Source: Ursus arctos
Taxonomy: Eukaryota; Chordata; Mammalia; Carnivora; Ursidae
Direction of reading: 5' to 3'
NCBI RefSeq assembly: GCF_023065955.2
Contig: NW_026623089.1
Span: 31,650,767-31,714,766, forward strand
Length of the DNA: 64,000 bases
Shown: one piece after another, positions 1 to 24,119 of the stretch
How positions within the stretch are numbered: the first letter of the stretch is position 1
Layout of the letters: every line of letters starts with the position of its first letter
The notes under the pieces: model-generated
Told to the model about the DNA's origin: nothing
Database searches by the model: none
The model's input: the letters and a program-made list of their open reading frames with translations, nothing else
Translations under genes and position numbers: made by a program

Positions 1-639
1 AAATATTACAGACATGAAGACAGAAAACTTGGGCATTAACTGCCCATAAGGGATGAAGCAGAGTGTAGAAGAAAGGCAGATGCTCAGAATAAGAGACTGA
101 ATAGAGATCTCAAAAACTTTACCTGGGGAGAATAAAAGCACCTCACAAGGACAACTAAAGTTGGTTAAGGAGAAGGGTGATACAAAACTGAAAGAGAGCA
201 ACACTGGGGTCATTTGAAATACTGACTATGGAGGTCACTAAAATACAATACAAAAAGAAAAAATCTTCCCATCCAGTTCTTTAGGCCAACATTAATTTAA
301 CAAGGTTCTAACAATCCACAAGCGACCTGTGGCATGCCTAACATGTCATCAACTCCATTAAGACAGGCTTAACCTCAACACCTATACTTGCTAGACCCAT
401 CATTGTCACACACTTTTCTAAACGTTCCAACCCAAAACTACTCTAACGACATGAAAAAAATAGGGCACTTATAAACCATTATTAGCATTTCCATCTGTTG
501 AAGAGAATTTGAAGATTCAGTGCTTACATACACAAAGATTATCAATTATAGCCATTTTAAGCCTAAGTTTTCTTCTAAGAGTTTTATAGTTTTAGCACTT
601 ACATTTAGGTCTTTGATCCACCAGACTTCTTCCCAAGGT
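1..639. other. Intron 5 of gene 1, unrecognised part
   Basis: AT-rich intron sequence, homologous to 41886-42524 with roughly 95% identity by eye. No gene or known repeat seen. Confidence 0.6.
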
Positions 640-1365
640 TAAATATAAAGTTATCATATGACCCAGTAATTCTACCACCACGGATATATACCCAGCAGAA
701 ATTAAAACATAGGTACACACAAACACTTGCACACAAATGTCCATAGAAGCATTATTCATAAGAGTCAAAAGCCCAGGAGCACCTGGGTGGCTCACTTGGT
801 TAAGCATCTGCCTTCCGTTCAGGTCATGATCCCGGGTGGTGGGATCGAGCCCGGCCCTGGGCTCCCTGCTTCTCCCTCTCCCTGTTCCCCTGGCTTGTGC
901 TCTCTCGTTTTCTCTAATAAATAAATAAAATCCTAAAAAAGACAAAAAACAAAAAACATCCAAAACCCCAGAAACAATCAAAATGTCCATCAACCAAGGA
1001 GTGGATATATAAAATTATGGTATATGCACTCTGGAATATCATTCAAACATGTAAAGGAGTAAAGTGAAAGAAGCTAGAACAAAAGACCACATACCATATA
1101 ATTCCATTAATATGAAACATCCAGAATAGCCATCTACAGAGACAGAAAGTAGAGTAGTGATGCCTGAAGCTGGAAGGGTTTGGGGACAGGGAGATGACTA
1201 CTCAAGCTTATGGGGCTTCTTTTGAGGGTGATGAAAATGTTTGGTATTGATTGTGGCAGTGGTTGCACAACTCTGAAAATACACAATTGCTGAATTATAT
1301 TTGAAATGTGGGAAGGGTATGGCTTGTGAATTATACTCAGTAAAGATATTAACAAGAAAAAAGGG
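640..1365 (+). mobile_element. Old L1 3' fragment, split by a SINE
   Basis: The end of an L1 ORF2 and 3' UTR (pieces at 640-775 and 962-1365), recognised from phrases such as atgacccagtaattctac and gtccatcaaccaag. A SINE sits inside it. It lies in intron 5 of gene 1, and the same arrangement is at 42525-43246. Confidence 0.75.
776..961 (+). mobile_element. CAN-SINE inside old L1 (intron 5, gene 1)
   Basis: Starts gcacctgggtggctcac and ends with a CT-rich stretch and AATAAATAAATAAAAT. It is flanked by aaaagcccag / aaaaccccag, the likely target duplication. Shared with the right arm. Confidence 0.9.
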
Positions 1366-1851
1366 ATAATAAGCTAGAATCTAAATACAATAATGAAGTC
1401 CAGAGGAACAATGCAGCTTTTAAATATAGTATTAAGGAAATTCCATTAATTGAAATGTCAGAGCCCAGGGTAGTGCAGAGGGTTCCGAGCATTAAGGAAA
1501 TCCCTCAAAATATGAGCAAATACAAAAACATTCATATAGGTGTCTTCTTCTGGGAATGTGTCCATACTTTGTGGGTGTGTGTTGCAATAAAACTTTATTT
1601 ATAAAAACAGGTGACCTTTGCCAGTCTTTGGTCTAAATAAAAGTGAGAGGGGAATAGTGTTGGTAAGCCACCACATTTTTGAATATTATATAAAAACAAC
1701 AAGAGAGGGAGCTCTATAAAGTTAGAAAAACCATCCTAAACCACACGACTCCTTCTAAAAGTTGCAGAAAACAACTGTCATATAAAAATAAACAGAAAAT
1801 TATTAAGGTAAAATCTCATAAAAAGTTATTATTTCCCAAAAAAGAAAAAGA

Positions 1852-2047
1852 GAGGTGCCTGCGTGGCTCAGTCCGTTAAAACGTCTACCTTCAGCTCAGG
1901 CAACGAAGCCTGGGATCAAGCTTCAAGTTGGGCTCCCCACTCAGAGGGGAATCTGCTTCTCCCTTTGCCCCTCCCAAAACTCGTGCTCTCTCTCTCTCTC
2001 TGTTTCTCTTTCAAATAAATAAATACAATCTTATATAAAAAAAAAAA
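1852..2047 (+). mobile_element. CAN-SINE (intron 5, gene 1)
   Basis: tRNA-like head aggtgcctgcgtggctcag, (CT)n and AATAAATAAAT tail. Shared with the right arm but strongly diverged from it. Confidence 0.88.
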
Positions 2048-2092
2048 GAACATTTTGCCCACAAAGCAGCTCAAATTGTAACCTACTATTCT

Positions 2093-2163
2093 ATTTTTTA
2101 AATAAACCCTACACCCAATGTGGGGCTCAAATTCTTGGCCCTGAAATCAAGAGTTGCATGCTC
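2093..2163 (-). mobile_element. Antisense CAN-SINE fragment
   Basis: Antisense of the old SINE tail (aatgtggggctcaaattc, gaaatcaagagttgc). The next SINE is inserted at its end. Confidence 0.7.
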
Positions 2164-2354
2164 GGGACACCTGGGTGGCTCAGTCGCTTAAGTGTCTGCC
2201 TTCAGCTCAGGTCATGATCCCGCGCTCCCGGGAATGAGTTCCACATCGGGTTCCTTGCTCAGTGCGGACCCTCTTCTCCCTCTGCCTGCCTCTCCCCTTC
2301 TTGTCCACTCTCTCTCTCTTTCTGATGAATAAATAAAATCTTAAGGGGAAAAAA
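2164..2354 (+). mobile_element. CAN-SINE with target duplication gttgcatg
   Basis: Head gggacacctgggtggctcag; the gttgcatg repeats at 2153-2160 and 2356-2363 are the target duplication. It is shared with the right arm. Confidence 0.9.
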
Positions 2355-2355
2355 A

Positions 2356-3795
2356 GTTGCATGATCTAGGTGTCCATACTTTTAATCAGATTCTCAAGTC
2401 AGCTGATCACCAGAAAGATAAAAATCATTGCCCTAACAGCAGAGAAGGTAGAGTTTCATCTTCCAGTTTTGTCAAACCATTCCACCACCTTCTTCACTTC
2501 ATTCCACCTAGAATACGTGATTTGAGCAGTCCACCTGAAATCCAGGGACAATTCTTTGACAATCACCTTCATCAGCATCTTCGACTCCTTGCCATCTCAG
2601 CCTACTCACTGGTTTCTCATTTCTGCCCAGAGCTACAAAGTGATTGCATAAAGTAATGGTGGCCTCGGGTGAAGGAATTCCCTTCTCTAGAATTAGCTCT
2701 TTACATTGCATTTTGGATTCTGCCTCTCTCCAGTTCAAGGAGGACGTTGCATCTATACAAGTGTCCTTGTGGCATCTATATTACTTCTGGCACACGATTT
2801 CCAGCTTGACCCTATCACTCAGCAAATTCACGATTCAGATTTACTACCTGAATCTTTCACTCTTTGATTCAATTTCTCAAATACGATATCTGTTTTTATT
2901 ATTAAAATTCCCCATAGAGTCGCTACTTATCCTCTCCACCAACTAAAACCTGTCTCTATACATCTCTGAGATGTGACGAGATGGACAATTTGATTTTATT
3001 TCAGGATCCTCTGTATTTCCATGGTCCAGACTTTCATCAAACCAAAGTCAAGAAATGAAAAATCTCACAGTTGGTCCTTGGCTCCCATTCTTATCATACA
3101 GATCATTCTACAGGACTCCCAGGATAATTTTCCCCAATAGTTATTTGCATTCCACTCTTGTTCTAGCTCATACATCTACCTGATCAAATCAAAACGTTTC
3201 ATGCCAACATTCAGGTTTACAGATACTTGACAGACACCAACATCCAACTCTACGTCTGTCCAAATCCATTTTTGGTTCCACTCAGTGAGGATTTCCCTTT
3301 CCCATCCATCTAATCTCTTTGCCAACACGCACTTCAGAACCTCTCATCACACCATCTACCAATCTGAAATTCCCGCCCCGATTCCTTACTGCAAATATTT
3401 GAAGATCTACATCAACCCTCAGGACAAGCAGGAAGCCCAGCTAGGTTAAACCCTTCCTTCTTACTCTCCCACACGCTGTGACATGATCACATATACCTTC
3501 ATTTTATGGCTCAATATGTTGTAATTTCTAACTGGTTTGTGTTTTATCTCCCCTAAAGTGTACATTCTCTCTCTCTTCAGGTAGAAACTTATCCAATAGG
3601 TTCCACGTATTCTAGTTATTTAACAATTCAATCTTAGATTGAATGATGCTCCATGATGCTCAATCCAGATCCATGCATACATTAAGTACCTAAATTTCTT
3701 CACTGATGATTTAAACGTCCTCATAAGTACAGAACTAGTCAGTGAACAAAAAAAGAGCAAGCAAACAAATAACAGTTCTATCGTTGACATTTTAC
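2356..3795. other. Intron 5 of gene 1, unique part next to exon 5
   Basis: Low-repeat sequence homologous to 44881-46315 with about nine substitutions seen, so about 99.4% identical. A short open frame here has no protein-like features. Confidence 0.6.
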
Positions 3796-17786
<13,991 letters not shown>

Positions 17787-18060
17787 GGAAGCATTCCCTT
17801 CTTGGACAACTGTGAGCTTGAAATCTAGAGCTTTTGTAACACTGCCTACTAATTCAACATGTGTCTCTGACTCATAAAGAAACCAATCAGCTCGATTTAC
17901 TTTAATCTCTCTTTTGAAAGGACTTTGGCCTACTGATAAAGATACAAATATAGTGTTCTTTACTCTTCTTTTGCTTCTGTCTAATCCTATGCCCTGAGAT
18001 TCTGGTCCAACAGGTCTGGGATGGAGCCCAGGTACTGGTAATGTTTTTGTTTCTTGTTTT
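17787..18060 (-). promoter_or_regulatory. Gene 1 proximal promoter with HNF4-type DR1
   Basis: The same DR1 motif, AGGCCAAAGTCCTTT, lies at 17931-17917, again 131-145 bp before the start codon, with the same CCAAT and TATA-like elements nearer the gene. This copy has no SINE in the flank: the T-rich target is uninterrupted near 18060. Confidence 0.6.
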
Positions 18061-18444
18061 TGCTTTTTAAAAACAGTATAAAAAACACTACAGGTGGTTC
18101 CAACTGAGAGCCAGTGAAGTAAATTATTTAATCACAAAGACTGTAAAACATTCTGGATTCTCAGAATAAGGACCAGTTGAGAATTTATGATTTTGGGGGA
18201 AATCCTTATGTATAAAAAGTTTATCCTTTTAATGCTTTTAATACACCAGTATGTATTGTCCTAGAAAATGAAAAAGCCTTTTGAAATATTTTAGTGTACT
18301 GTACTACCATCAAACATAAACTAGGTAACATAACTCTTGATCGTCCAAATATGTACCAAATAATTAGCTAATTAAATTTATATATATTTACCATCAAACT
18401 CTTGTGCCAGCACCGCCCCCCCCCCAACACAGAGAAAAGGAATT

Positions 18445-18600
18445 TTCATTTTACAAATGGAGAAAGGGAAACTTGGAGGCAACAGGAGGCCCATCCAGTG
18501 TTGCACAGCTTCTAGGTGACAAAAATGGGATTTAAACTTAGATCTTTTGAGGCCCATTATGAAGCACTATGGCTTACACCACAGCTGCCTCAACTATTAT
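18445..18600 (-). repeat. MIR
   Basis: Antisense MIR core: cattttacaaatggagaaag, ttgcacagcttctaggtgac, ggatttaaacttagatct. Confidence 0.65.
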
Positions 18601-19032
18601 AGGAAAACAAAATCGAACCCCCAAAACATTAGTTCCTCTCTATGTATACCCCACTGACTGTTCACAAAAGAACTGGCTTCACTAAGTAGAAGCCTTTATT
18701 TGATTCCAAGGATAGAAGGGCCAGAGGTTCTCAAGACAAGAAAAGATAGGGATTCTCCACTTTCCATCACTGCAGAGGTGAAACTTTCTCAGGTAATTAA
18801 GAGCCAATCTCAGAGAATTTAGGAGGCAAGCCTTGAGAAAATGTGGTTTCCCCCACCTCACAGTGACCTCCAGACATAACTTGTGTTTTTGTTTTTTGGG
18901 TTTTTTGGTGTACCATTTTCAAAAATAATGGAATGAAGTATGCACAACAAGGAAGGCAAGGTTTTGAATCAGAAGGCGTGGCTTCAGTAGAGAATAGGAT
19001 GCAGGCAATTCATTAAATAGACCCACAGGACT

Positions 19033-19144
19033 GGCGCCACCTGGCTGGCTCAGTGGGAGGGGCATGTGACTTGATTTCGGGGTTGTGACTGCAAGCCCCA
19101 CGTGGGGTGTAGAGATAACTTAAAATCTTAATTAAAAAAAAAAA
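19033..19144 (+). mobile_element. CAN-SINE, intergenic
   Basis: tggcgccacctggctggctc head, body ending in gtagagataacttaaaatct and an A tail. Confidence 0.85.
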
Positions 19145-19774
19145 GACCCAAAGAACCACCACCAGATGCAGACCTGAACAGATGACAGTGGTCATGAGGA
19201 TCCAGACATCACTGGAATGATAGCTGTACATTATCACATCCCTTGTACAAAGGGACGTTCCGTAAACATATTTGTTCTAAATTGCTCAATACAGTTATTT
19301 CTAAGCTCTTTTATTAAAGAAAATTAAGTTTTATCGAGACCCCAGTTACACAGTATTTTATCCCTCATGATTACAGGGATATTGACAATTTATGGAATTT
19401 TCACACCTATCTCTTTTTTGATAGTTACCTTACCTAAGATGAAATTATTCCCATTTTTTTACAGAAATGCATATTCTGTATTTTGTTACTTAACAACTTA
19501 CACACTTGAACCAAAAAAATAATTTGGTAAAACATTTAACAGTGTGAAGATTCTCTGCCCTCTTAATAGGGAGTAGAATCATTAAAGAAATCTTGCCTTA
19601 GGAAGAAAATTAAATTGTGGATACATAGTGAGGAATAAATCTAGTCAATTATATTGGTGGGCTAGGGGTTGGGGGCAGATGGGAGAATGATTTATGATTA
19701 TAAACAATTTACCCAAGTGAGTTGATCGATTTTCATATATTCTCAACTAACAGCATTTACGCATCTGTTTTATC

Positions 19775-19945
19775 ATCATTATTATTATTACTGAAGTACA
19801 GTTGCAATACAGTGTTGCATTAATTTCAGGTGTAGGATGGAGATATTTGACAATTCTGTACATTACACAATGCTTACCCCAGTTAAGTGTAGTCACCATC
19901 TGTCACCATACAACATTATTACAATATTATTGACTATTTAAGCAT
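19775..19945 (-). mobile_element. Old L1 3' UTR fragment
   Basis: Antisense match to a common mammalian L1 3' end (ttcaggtgtaggatgga, gtagtcaccatctgtcacc, attacaatattattgac). It lies between the two genes. Confidence 0.6.
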
Positions 19946-19952
19946 CTGTTTT

Positions 19953-20152
19953 TGTTTTTGTTTTTTTTAAAGATTTTTATTTATTTATGTGACAGAGAGA
20001 CAGCCAGCGAGAGAGGGAACACAGCAGGGGAGTGGGAGAGAAAGAAGCAGGCTCCCAGCGGAGGAGCCCGATGTGGGACTCCATCCTCGACCGCCGGGAT
20101 CACGCCCTGAGCCGAAGGCAGACGCTCAACAACTGCGCTACCCAGGCGCCCC
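19953..20152 (-). mobile_element. CAN-SINE, intergenic
   Basis: Full antisense SINE ending cccaggcgcccc, flanked by taagcatctgtttt and taagcaactgtttt as target duplications. Confidence 0.9.
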
Positions 20153-20573
20153 TAAGCAACTGTTTTAAAGAGGAATTGACCATGAATTTTTCTTCTTAGA
20201 CTGCAATAAAGTTAGCTCTGCCTCAGGAGCCGGCTAGACAAATGCATCTTTCCTGCATCTGTCCTGCTTTAGACCTAGCGGACTGACCGTTGAGACCAAC
20301 AGATTTCTTCCATTGGCATCGCCTGTGACCAGGCACTCAGCATGCCAGGAACTGCTGGGAAAATGTGGTATCTGAATGTCAGCCGAGTTCTTGTAAAATA
20401 TCCTCCCTCCTTCTTGATACACACCCTCACTTTTCTATCCACAGCCTGAGGCTAATGGGTCCTTCTTCTGAGACCCCAACACTGTTACATATTATACCTC
20501 CATTTCCATTATGTGGTTATTTATTTTTAACAATATTTTTTAATTATATTATGTTAGTCACCATACAGTACAA

Positions 20574-20690
20574 AATTATTCCCATTTTAAGGATGAGGCA
20601 GCTGGGTCTCAGGGCTGTAGCACCGTTGCCAAGGACACACAGAACGCACATGGTAGAGCTCAGAGGCCACACGCCCTGAGTGGCGCACGC
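20574..20690 (-). repeat. MIR
   Basis: Antisense MIR: attattcccattttaaggat, ccaaggacacacagaacg, tagagctcagaggcc. Confidence 0.6.
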
Positions 20691-21007
20691 TTCCCTACAA
20701 AAAAACATTCAGGTCAAGTAAGTTTCTCCACATTCACTGAATGCTTACTGAGTATGATTCAGCATTCAATGACTTAACTTCATCAGTGACTTTCAAATAA
20801 ACTTTTGAGTAAATAATGGCAACACAGGGTGGTTATAACAGGGGTCAGGAGAGATTTGTACCTCTAGAACTTGAGTCCAGGCGTTGGTGAAGCTTCGTAA
20901 TTTATCAAGGACAATGAAGCATTAATTTGCTGCCTGAATCACAGCTCTAGATCTGACAGTCACACTACCTAATGAACTCCATTGGTGGTTGTGTTTTGTT
21001 TTGTTTT

Positions 21008-21103
21008 GAATGTAGGCTCCATGTGGGCCCAGCATGGGGCTGTAACCGATGACCCAGAGATCAAGAGTTACACTCTCTACTGACTGAGCCAGCCAGGCGC
21101 CCC
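21008..21103 (-). mobile_element. Older CAN-SINE fragment, intergenic
   Basis: Antisense monomeric type, ending actgagccagccaggcgccc. Confidence 0.85.
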
Positions 21104-21689
21104 TCCATGGCTCTCTTTACAGCAATCAGTTTTATTACTTGGGAGACGGTGTCCCTGCTTTGCTCCTCCTTCCTCTTGCTGAGGCTCCTGCCTGACTCTT
21201 TCTCTTTATAAAATGGAAGAGTGACAGATGATTCAAGATAGATGGAATCAGAAATCCCTAGTGGAATCCCTACGTCAGTTTTTGGAGTGAGGAACTGGTG
21301 ACTTGGTGAGGTGAAGTGCCATCAACGCATCAAGTACAGCACCTCGTCTTAGAATCCAGCTTTCCAGGTCCCAGGTCAGTAACCTTGCACAGTGAAGGGA
21401 TTTCCCATCACTGCCCATATGGGTGGTCAGCGGGGTATCAGCATGAAGCCTTCCACAGTGAGAGTACTACAGACTTCAGTTAGGGTAGAAGTTGCTTTTT
21501 AAAGAAAACTTTCAGGGAAGTGTAATACACATAAAGTCCTAAAACTTCGGCTCAGTGAGTTATCATCTGATCATATACTGTGAAACCAACACACAGGCCA
21601 AGAAAAATTTTGCCAAGACCCCAGAGTCCCCATTATGCCTCCTATTCAGAACTTTCCCCCTCACTAAATGTATCCAGTATCACATCAAA

Positions 21690-22215
21690 GGTTAGTGTTG
21701 CCTGCTTGTGAACTTCATATAAACGAAATCATACATTTAGTATTTTCACTTCATACTGTTGCAAATAGCACCTTATGTTTTCTTATAGTACCTTATAACT
21801 ATTCCACTACTTTTTCCCATCATATTGTGACGGACACATGGGTTGACTCTAGTTTGAGACTATTATGAATAGTATTAATTTCCTATAGATGGTTTTTTTT
21901 ATCCCAACGTATTGGTTTTCTTTCAGTATGCATCTACAAGTAGAATTGCTGGAGATGCAGGTGTTCTCTGTAAGTAAATACTGCCAAATAATTATCCAAA
22001 TGGTTGAAAAGTTTTAGTATGAGTTGCTAGTTACTCTACTTTCTTGCCAACATTATGTATATTCAGTTTTCCATTTTAAATATTCTGACAGATATGTAAT
22101 AGCTCACCGTAGTTTTAATTCATGTTTCCATAACACTTCATGATGCTGACAGCTTTTTCAGATGTCCATTGATAATATCAATTCTTCTTTTGTGAAGGGT
22201 TTGTAGTTTAGATAT
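21690..22215 (-). mobile_element. Probable old LINE fragment
   Basis: The text resembles the antisense of an L1 3' region (gaattgctggagatgcagg, aattatccaaatggttgaaa, cttgccaacattatgt). Strongly diverged; the family is uncertain. Confidence 0.4.
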
Positions 22216-22226
22216 TAGCCCATTTC

Positions 22227-22427
22227 GGGGCGCCTGGGTGGCACAGCGGTTAAGCGTCTGTCTTCTGCTCAGGGCGTGATCCCGGCGTTATGGGATCGAG
22301 CCCCACATCAGGCTCCTCCGCTATGAGCCTGCTTCTTCCTCTCCCATTCCCCCTGCTTGTGTTCCCTCTCTCACTGGCTGTCTCTATCTCTGTCAAATAA
22401 ATAAATAAAATCTTTAAAAAAAAAAAA
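22227..22427 (+). mobile_element. Young CAN-SINE, intergenic
   Basis: Nearly consensus-like head ggggcgcctgggtggcacag and tail; target duplication atattagcccatttc (one late mismatch region) on both sides. Confidence 0.92.
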
Positions 22428-22449
22428 GATATTAGCCCATTTCAGGCTT

Positions 22450-22451
<2 letters not shown>

Positions 22452-22499
<48 letters not shown>
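22452..22499. repeat. (GT)n(AT)n microsatellite
   Basis: About 14 GT units followed by about 10 AT units, intergenic. Confidence 0.95.
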
Positions 22500-22970
22500 A
22501 AATACATATATACATAAAGCCCGTACAAAGAATTTTCCTTATTTTGATCATTTGTGAGTAAATTCCTGACCTGAAGTTCCAAAACAAAAATATTTTGGTA
22601 TTTCCTAAAAACAATGCAATTTTCCCATATAACCATAAAAAACTTTCAAAATCAGGAAACTAAAATTGACGCATTAGGACGACTCAATCCTCATTTCTAT
22701 TAATGCTTCACCAAAAATCCCCATGATATCCTTCATATTCAGTTCAGAATCCAGTTCAGAACCTATAATCCCATGTTGCAAGAAGTCGTCATGTCTCCTT
22801 AATCTGTTTCAGTCTAAAGTAGTTCCTCAGCCTTTCCTTCACTTCCATGACCCTCCCACTCCTGAAGATACATGCTGGGTATTTGTAAAATGTCTCCTGA
22901 TTTGGGTCTGTCTGGTATTTCCTCATTATTAGACTCAGGTTATGAATCTCTCCCCCCCCCCACCACCCCT

Positions 22971-23070
22971 CAAAGATTTTAAGTAATTTCTCCCCCCAAC
23001 TTGGGGCTTGAACTCACAACCCTGACATCAAGAGTCGCACATTCCACCAACCGAGCCAGCAAGGTGCCCC
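22971..23070 (-). mobile_element. Older CAN-SINE fragment, intergenic
   Basis: Antisense monomeric type ending gagccagcaaggtgcccc; a C-rich run at its left edge. Confidence 0.82.
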
Positions 23071-23212
23071 GAGATTATGCATCTTTGACAGGAATATCGC
23101 AGAATGCCTTTTCTTCTCATTGCAGCCTGTTAGATGACAATATCAATCTGCCCATTATGTGTTCACTTTGATTACTGAAGGGTGCCTGGGAGTCTCTTCC
23201 ACCATAAAATTA

Positions 23213-23393
23213 TTTTTTATTTTTAAAAACGATTTTATGTATTTAAGAGTGCACAAGCAGGGGGGAAGGGGCAGGAGGAGGAGCAGATTCCCTGCTATTC
23301 AGGCGACAGCATGCAGGGCTCAATCCCAGGACCCTGGGATCATCACCTGAGCTGAAGGGAGACGCTTAACTGACTGAGCCACCCAGGCACCCC
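23213..23393 (-). mobile_element. CAN-SINE, intergenic
   Basis: Antisense full SINE, ending gagccacccaggcacccc. Confidence 0.88.
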
Positions 23394-23720
23394 TTAACAG
23401 CATTTGTAATTAAGAAATATTTTGGGGGTAGACTCTTTGAAACTATATAACTATTCAACAAGTTTTCAATGGTATTTATATACGATTATGAAATCAGGCG
23501 TTCGATTACTTTCATAGGTCACAATCCACTGTATCATTATTTTGTTCTTCAAATTGTCTGATGGGATTCTTTGCTCTTTTCACATAACCCCATCAATCTT
23601 TGAGCAATTCCTTATTTTCTAATGGAGCTATATATGCCGGTCTCATTTCATACTTCTCCGGCCCTGACTCCAATCAGCCATTTCTCTGGAGTCCTGGTTC
23701 CTAATAAAAAATGTGGTTTA

Positions 23721-23910
23721 GGGCCACCTGGGTGGCTCAGTCAGTTGAGTCGGCCTTCAGGTCAGCTTGTGATCCCATGGTCCTGGGATCCAGCCCCACA
23801 CTGGGCTCCCTGCTCAGCGGAGAGTCTGTTTCTCCGTCTACCCTTTCCTCTGGCTCATGCTCTCTCTCATAGATAAAATCTTAAAAAAAAAAAAAAACAA
23901 CCCAAAAAAC
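23721..23910 (+). mobile_element. CAN-SINE, first of a tandem pair
   Basis: Flanked by perfect 15-bp duplications aaaaaatgtggttta (23706-23720 and 23911-23925). The second SINE begins right after the second duplication. Confidence 0.92.
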
Positions 23911-23925
23911 AAAAAATGTGGTTTA

Positions 23926-24119
23926 GAGGTGCTCCTGGGTGGCTTGGTCAGTTCAGCGTCCACCTCTTCGGTTTCTGCTCAGGTCATGAACCCAGGATCC
24001 TGGGATCAAGCCACACATCAGGCTCCTTGCTCAGCGGCGAGCCTGCTTCTCTCACTTCCTCTCCTGCTCCCCTCTGCTTGTGCTCTCCATCAAATAATTA
24101 AAAAAAAATCTTAAAAGAA
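23926..24119 (+). mobile_element. CAN-SINE, second of a tandem pair
   Basis: Head gaggtgctcctgggtggctt, CT-rich 3' part and A-rich end. It abuts the target duplication of the previous SINE. Confidence 0.88.

Noticed and set aside
2357..2946. Overlapping open frames of about 100 codons repeated in both arms
   Set aside because: They lie in intron 5, differ between arms only as intron sequence does, and have no family resemblance. Repetition is explained by the segmental duplication.
1..3795. Gene 1 as a truncated pseudogene lacking exons 6-9
   Set aside because: The missing exons would lie left of the window by comparison with the other arm, so absence here is an edge effect.
22227..22300. 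tRNA-like heads of SINEs as tRNA genes
   Set aside because: They are degenerate tRNA-derived SINE heads attached to CT-rich and A-rich tails with target duplications, not foldable mature tRNAs.
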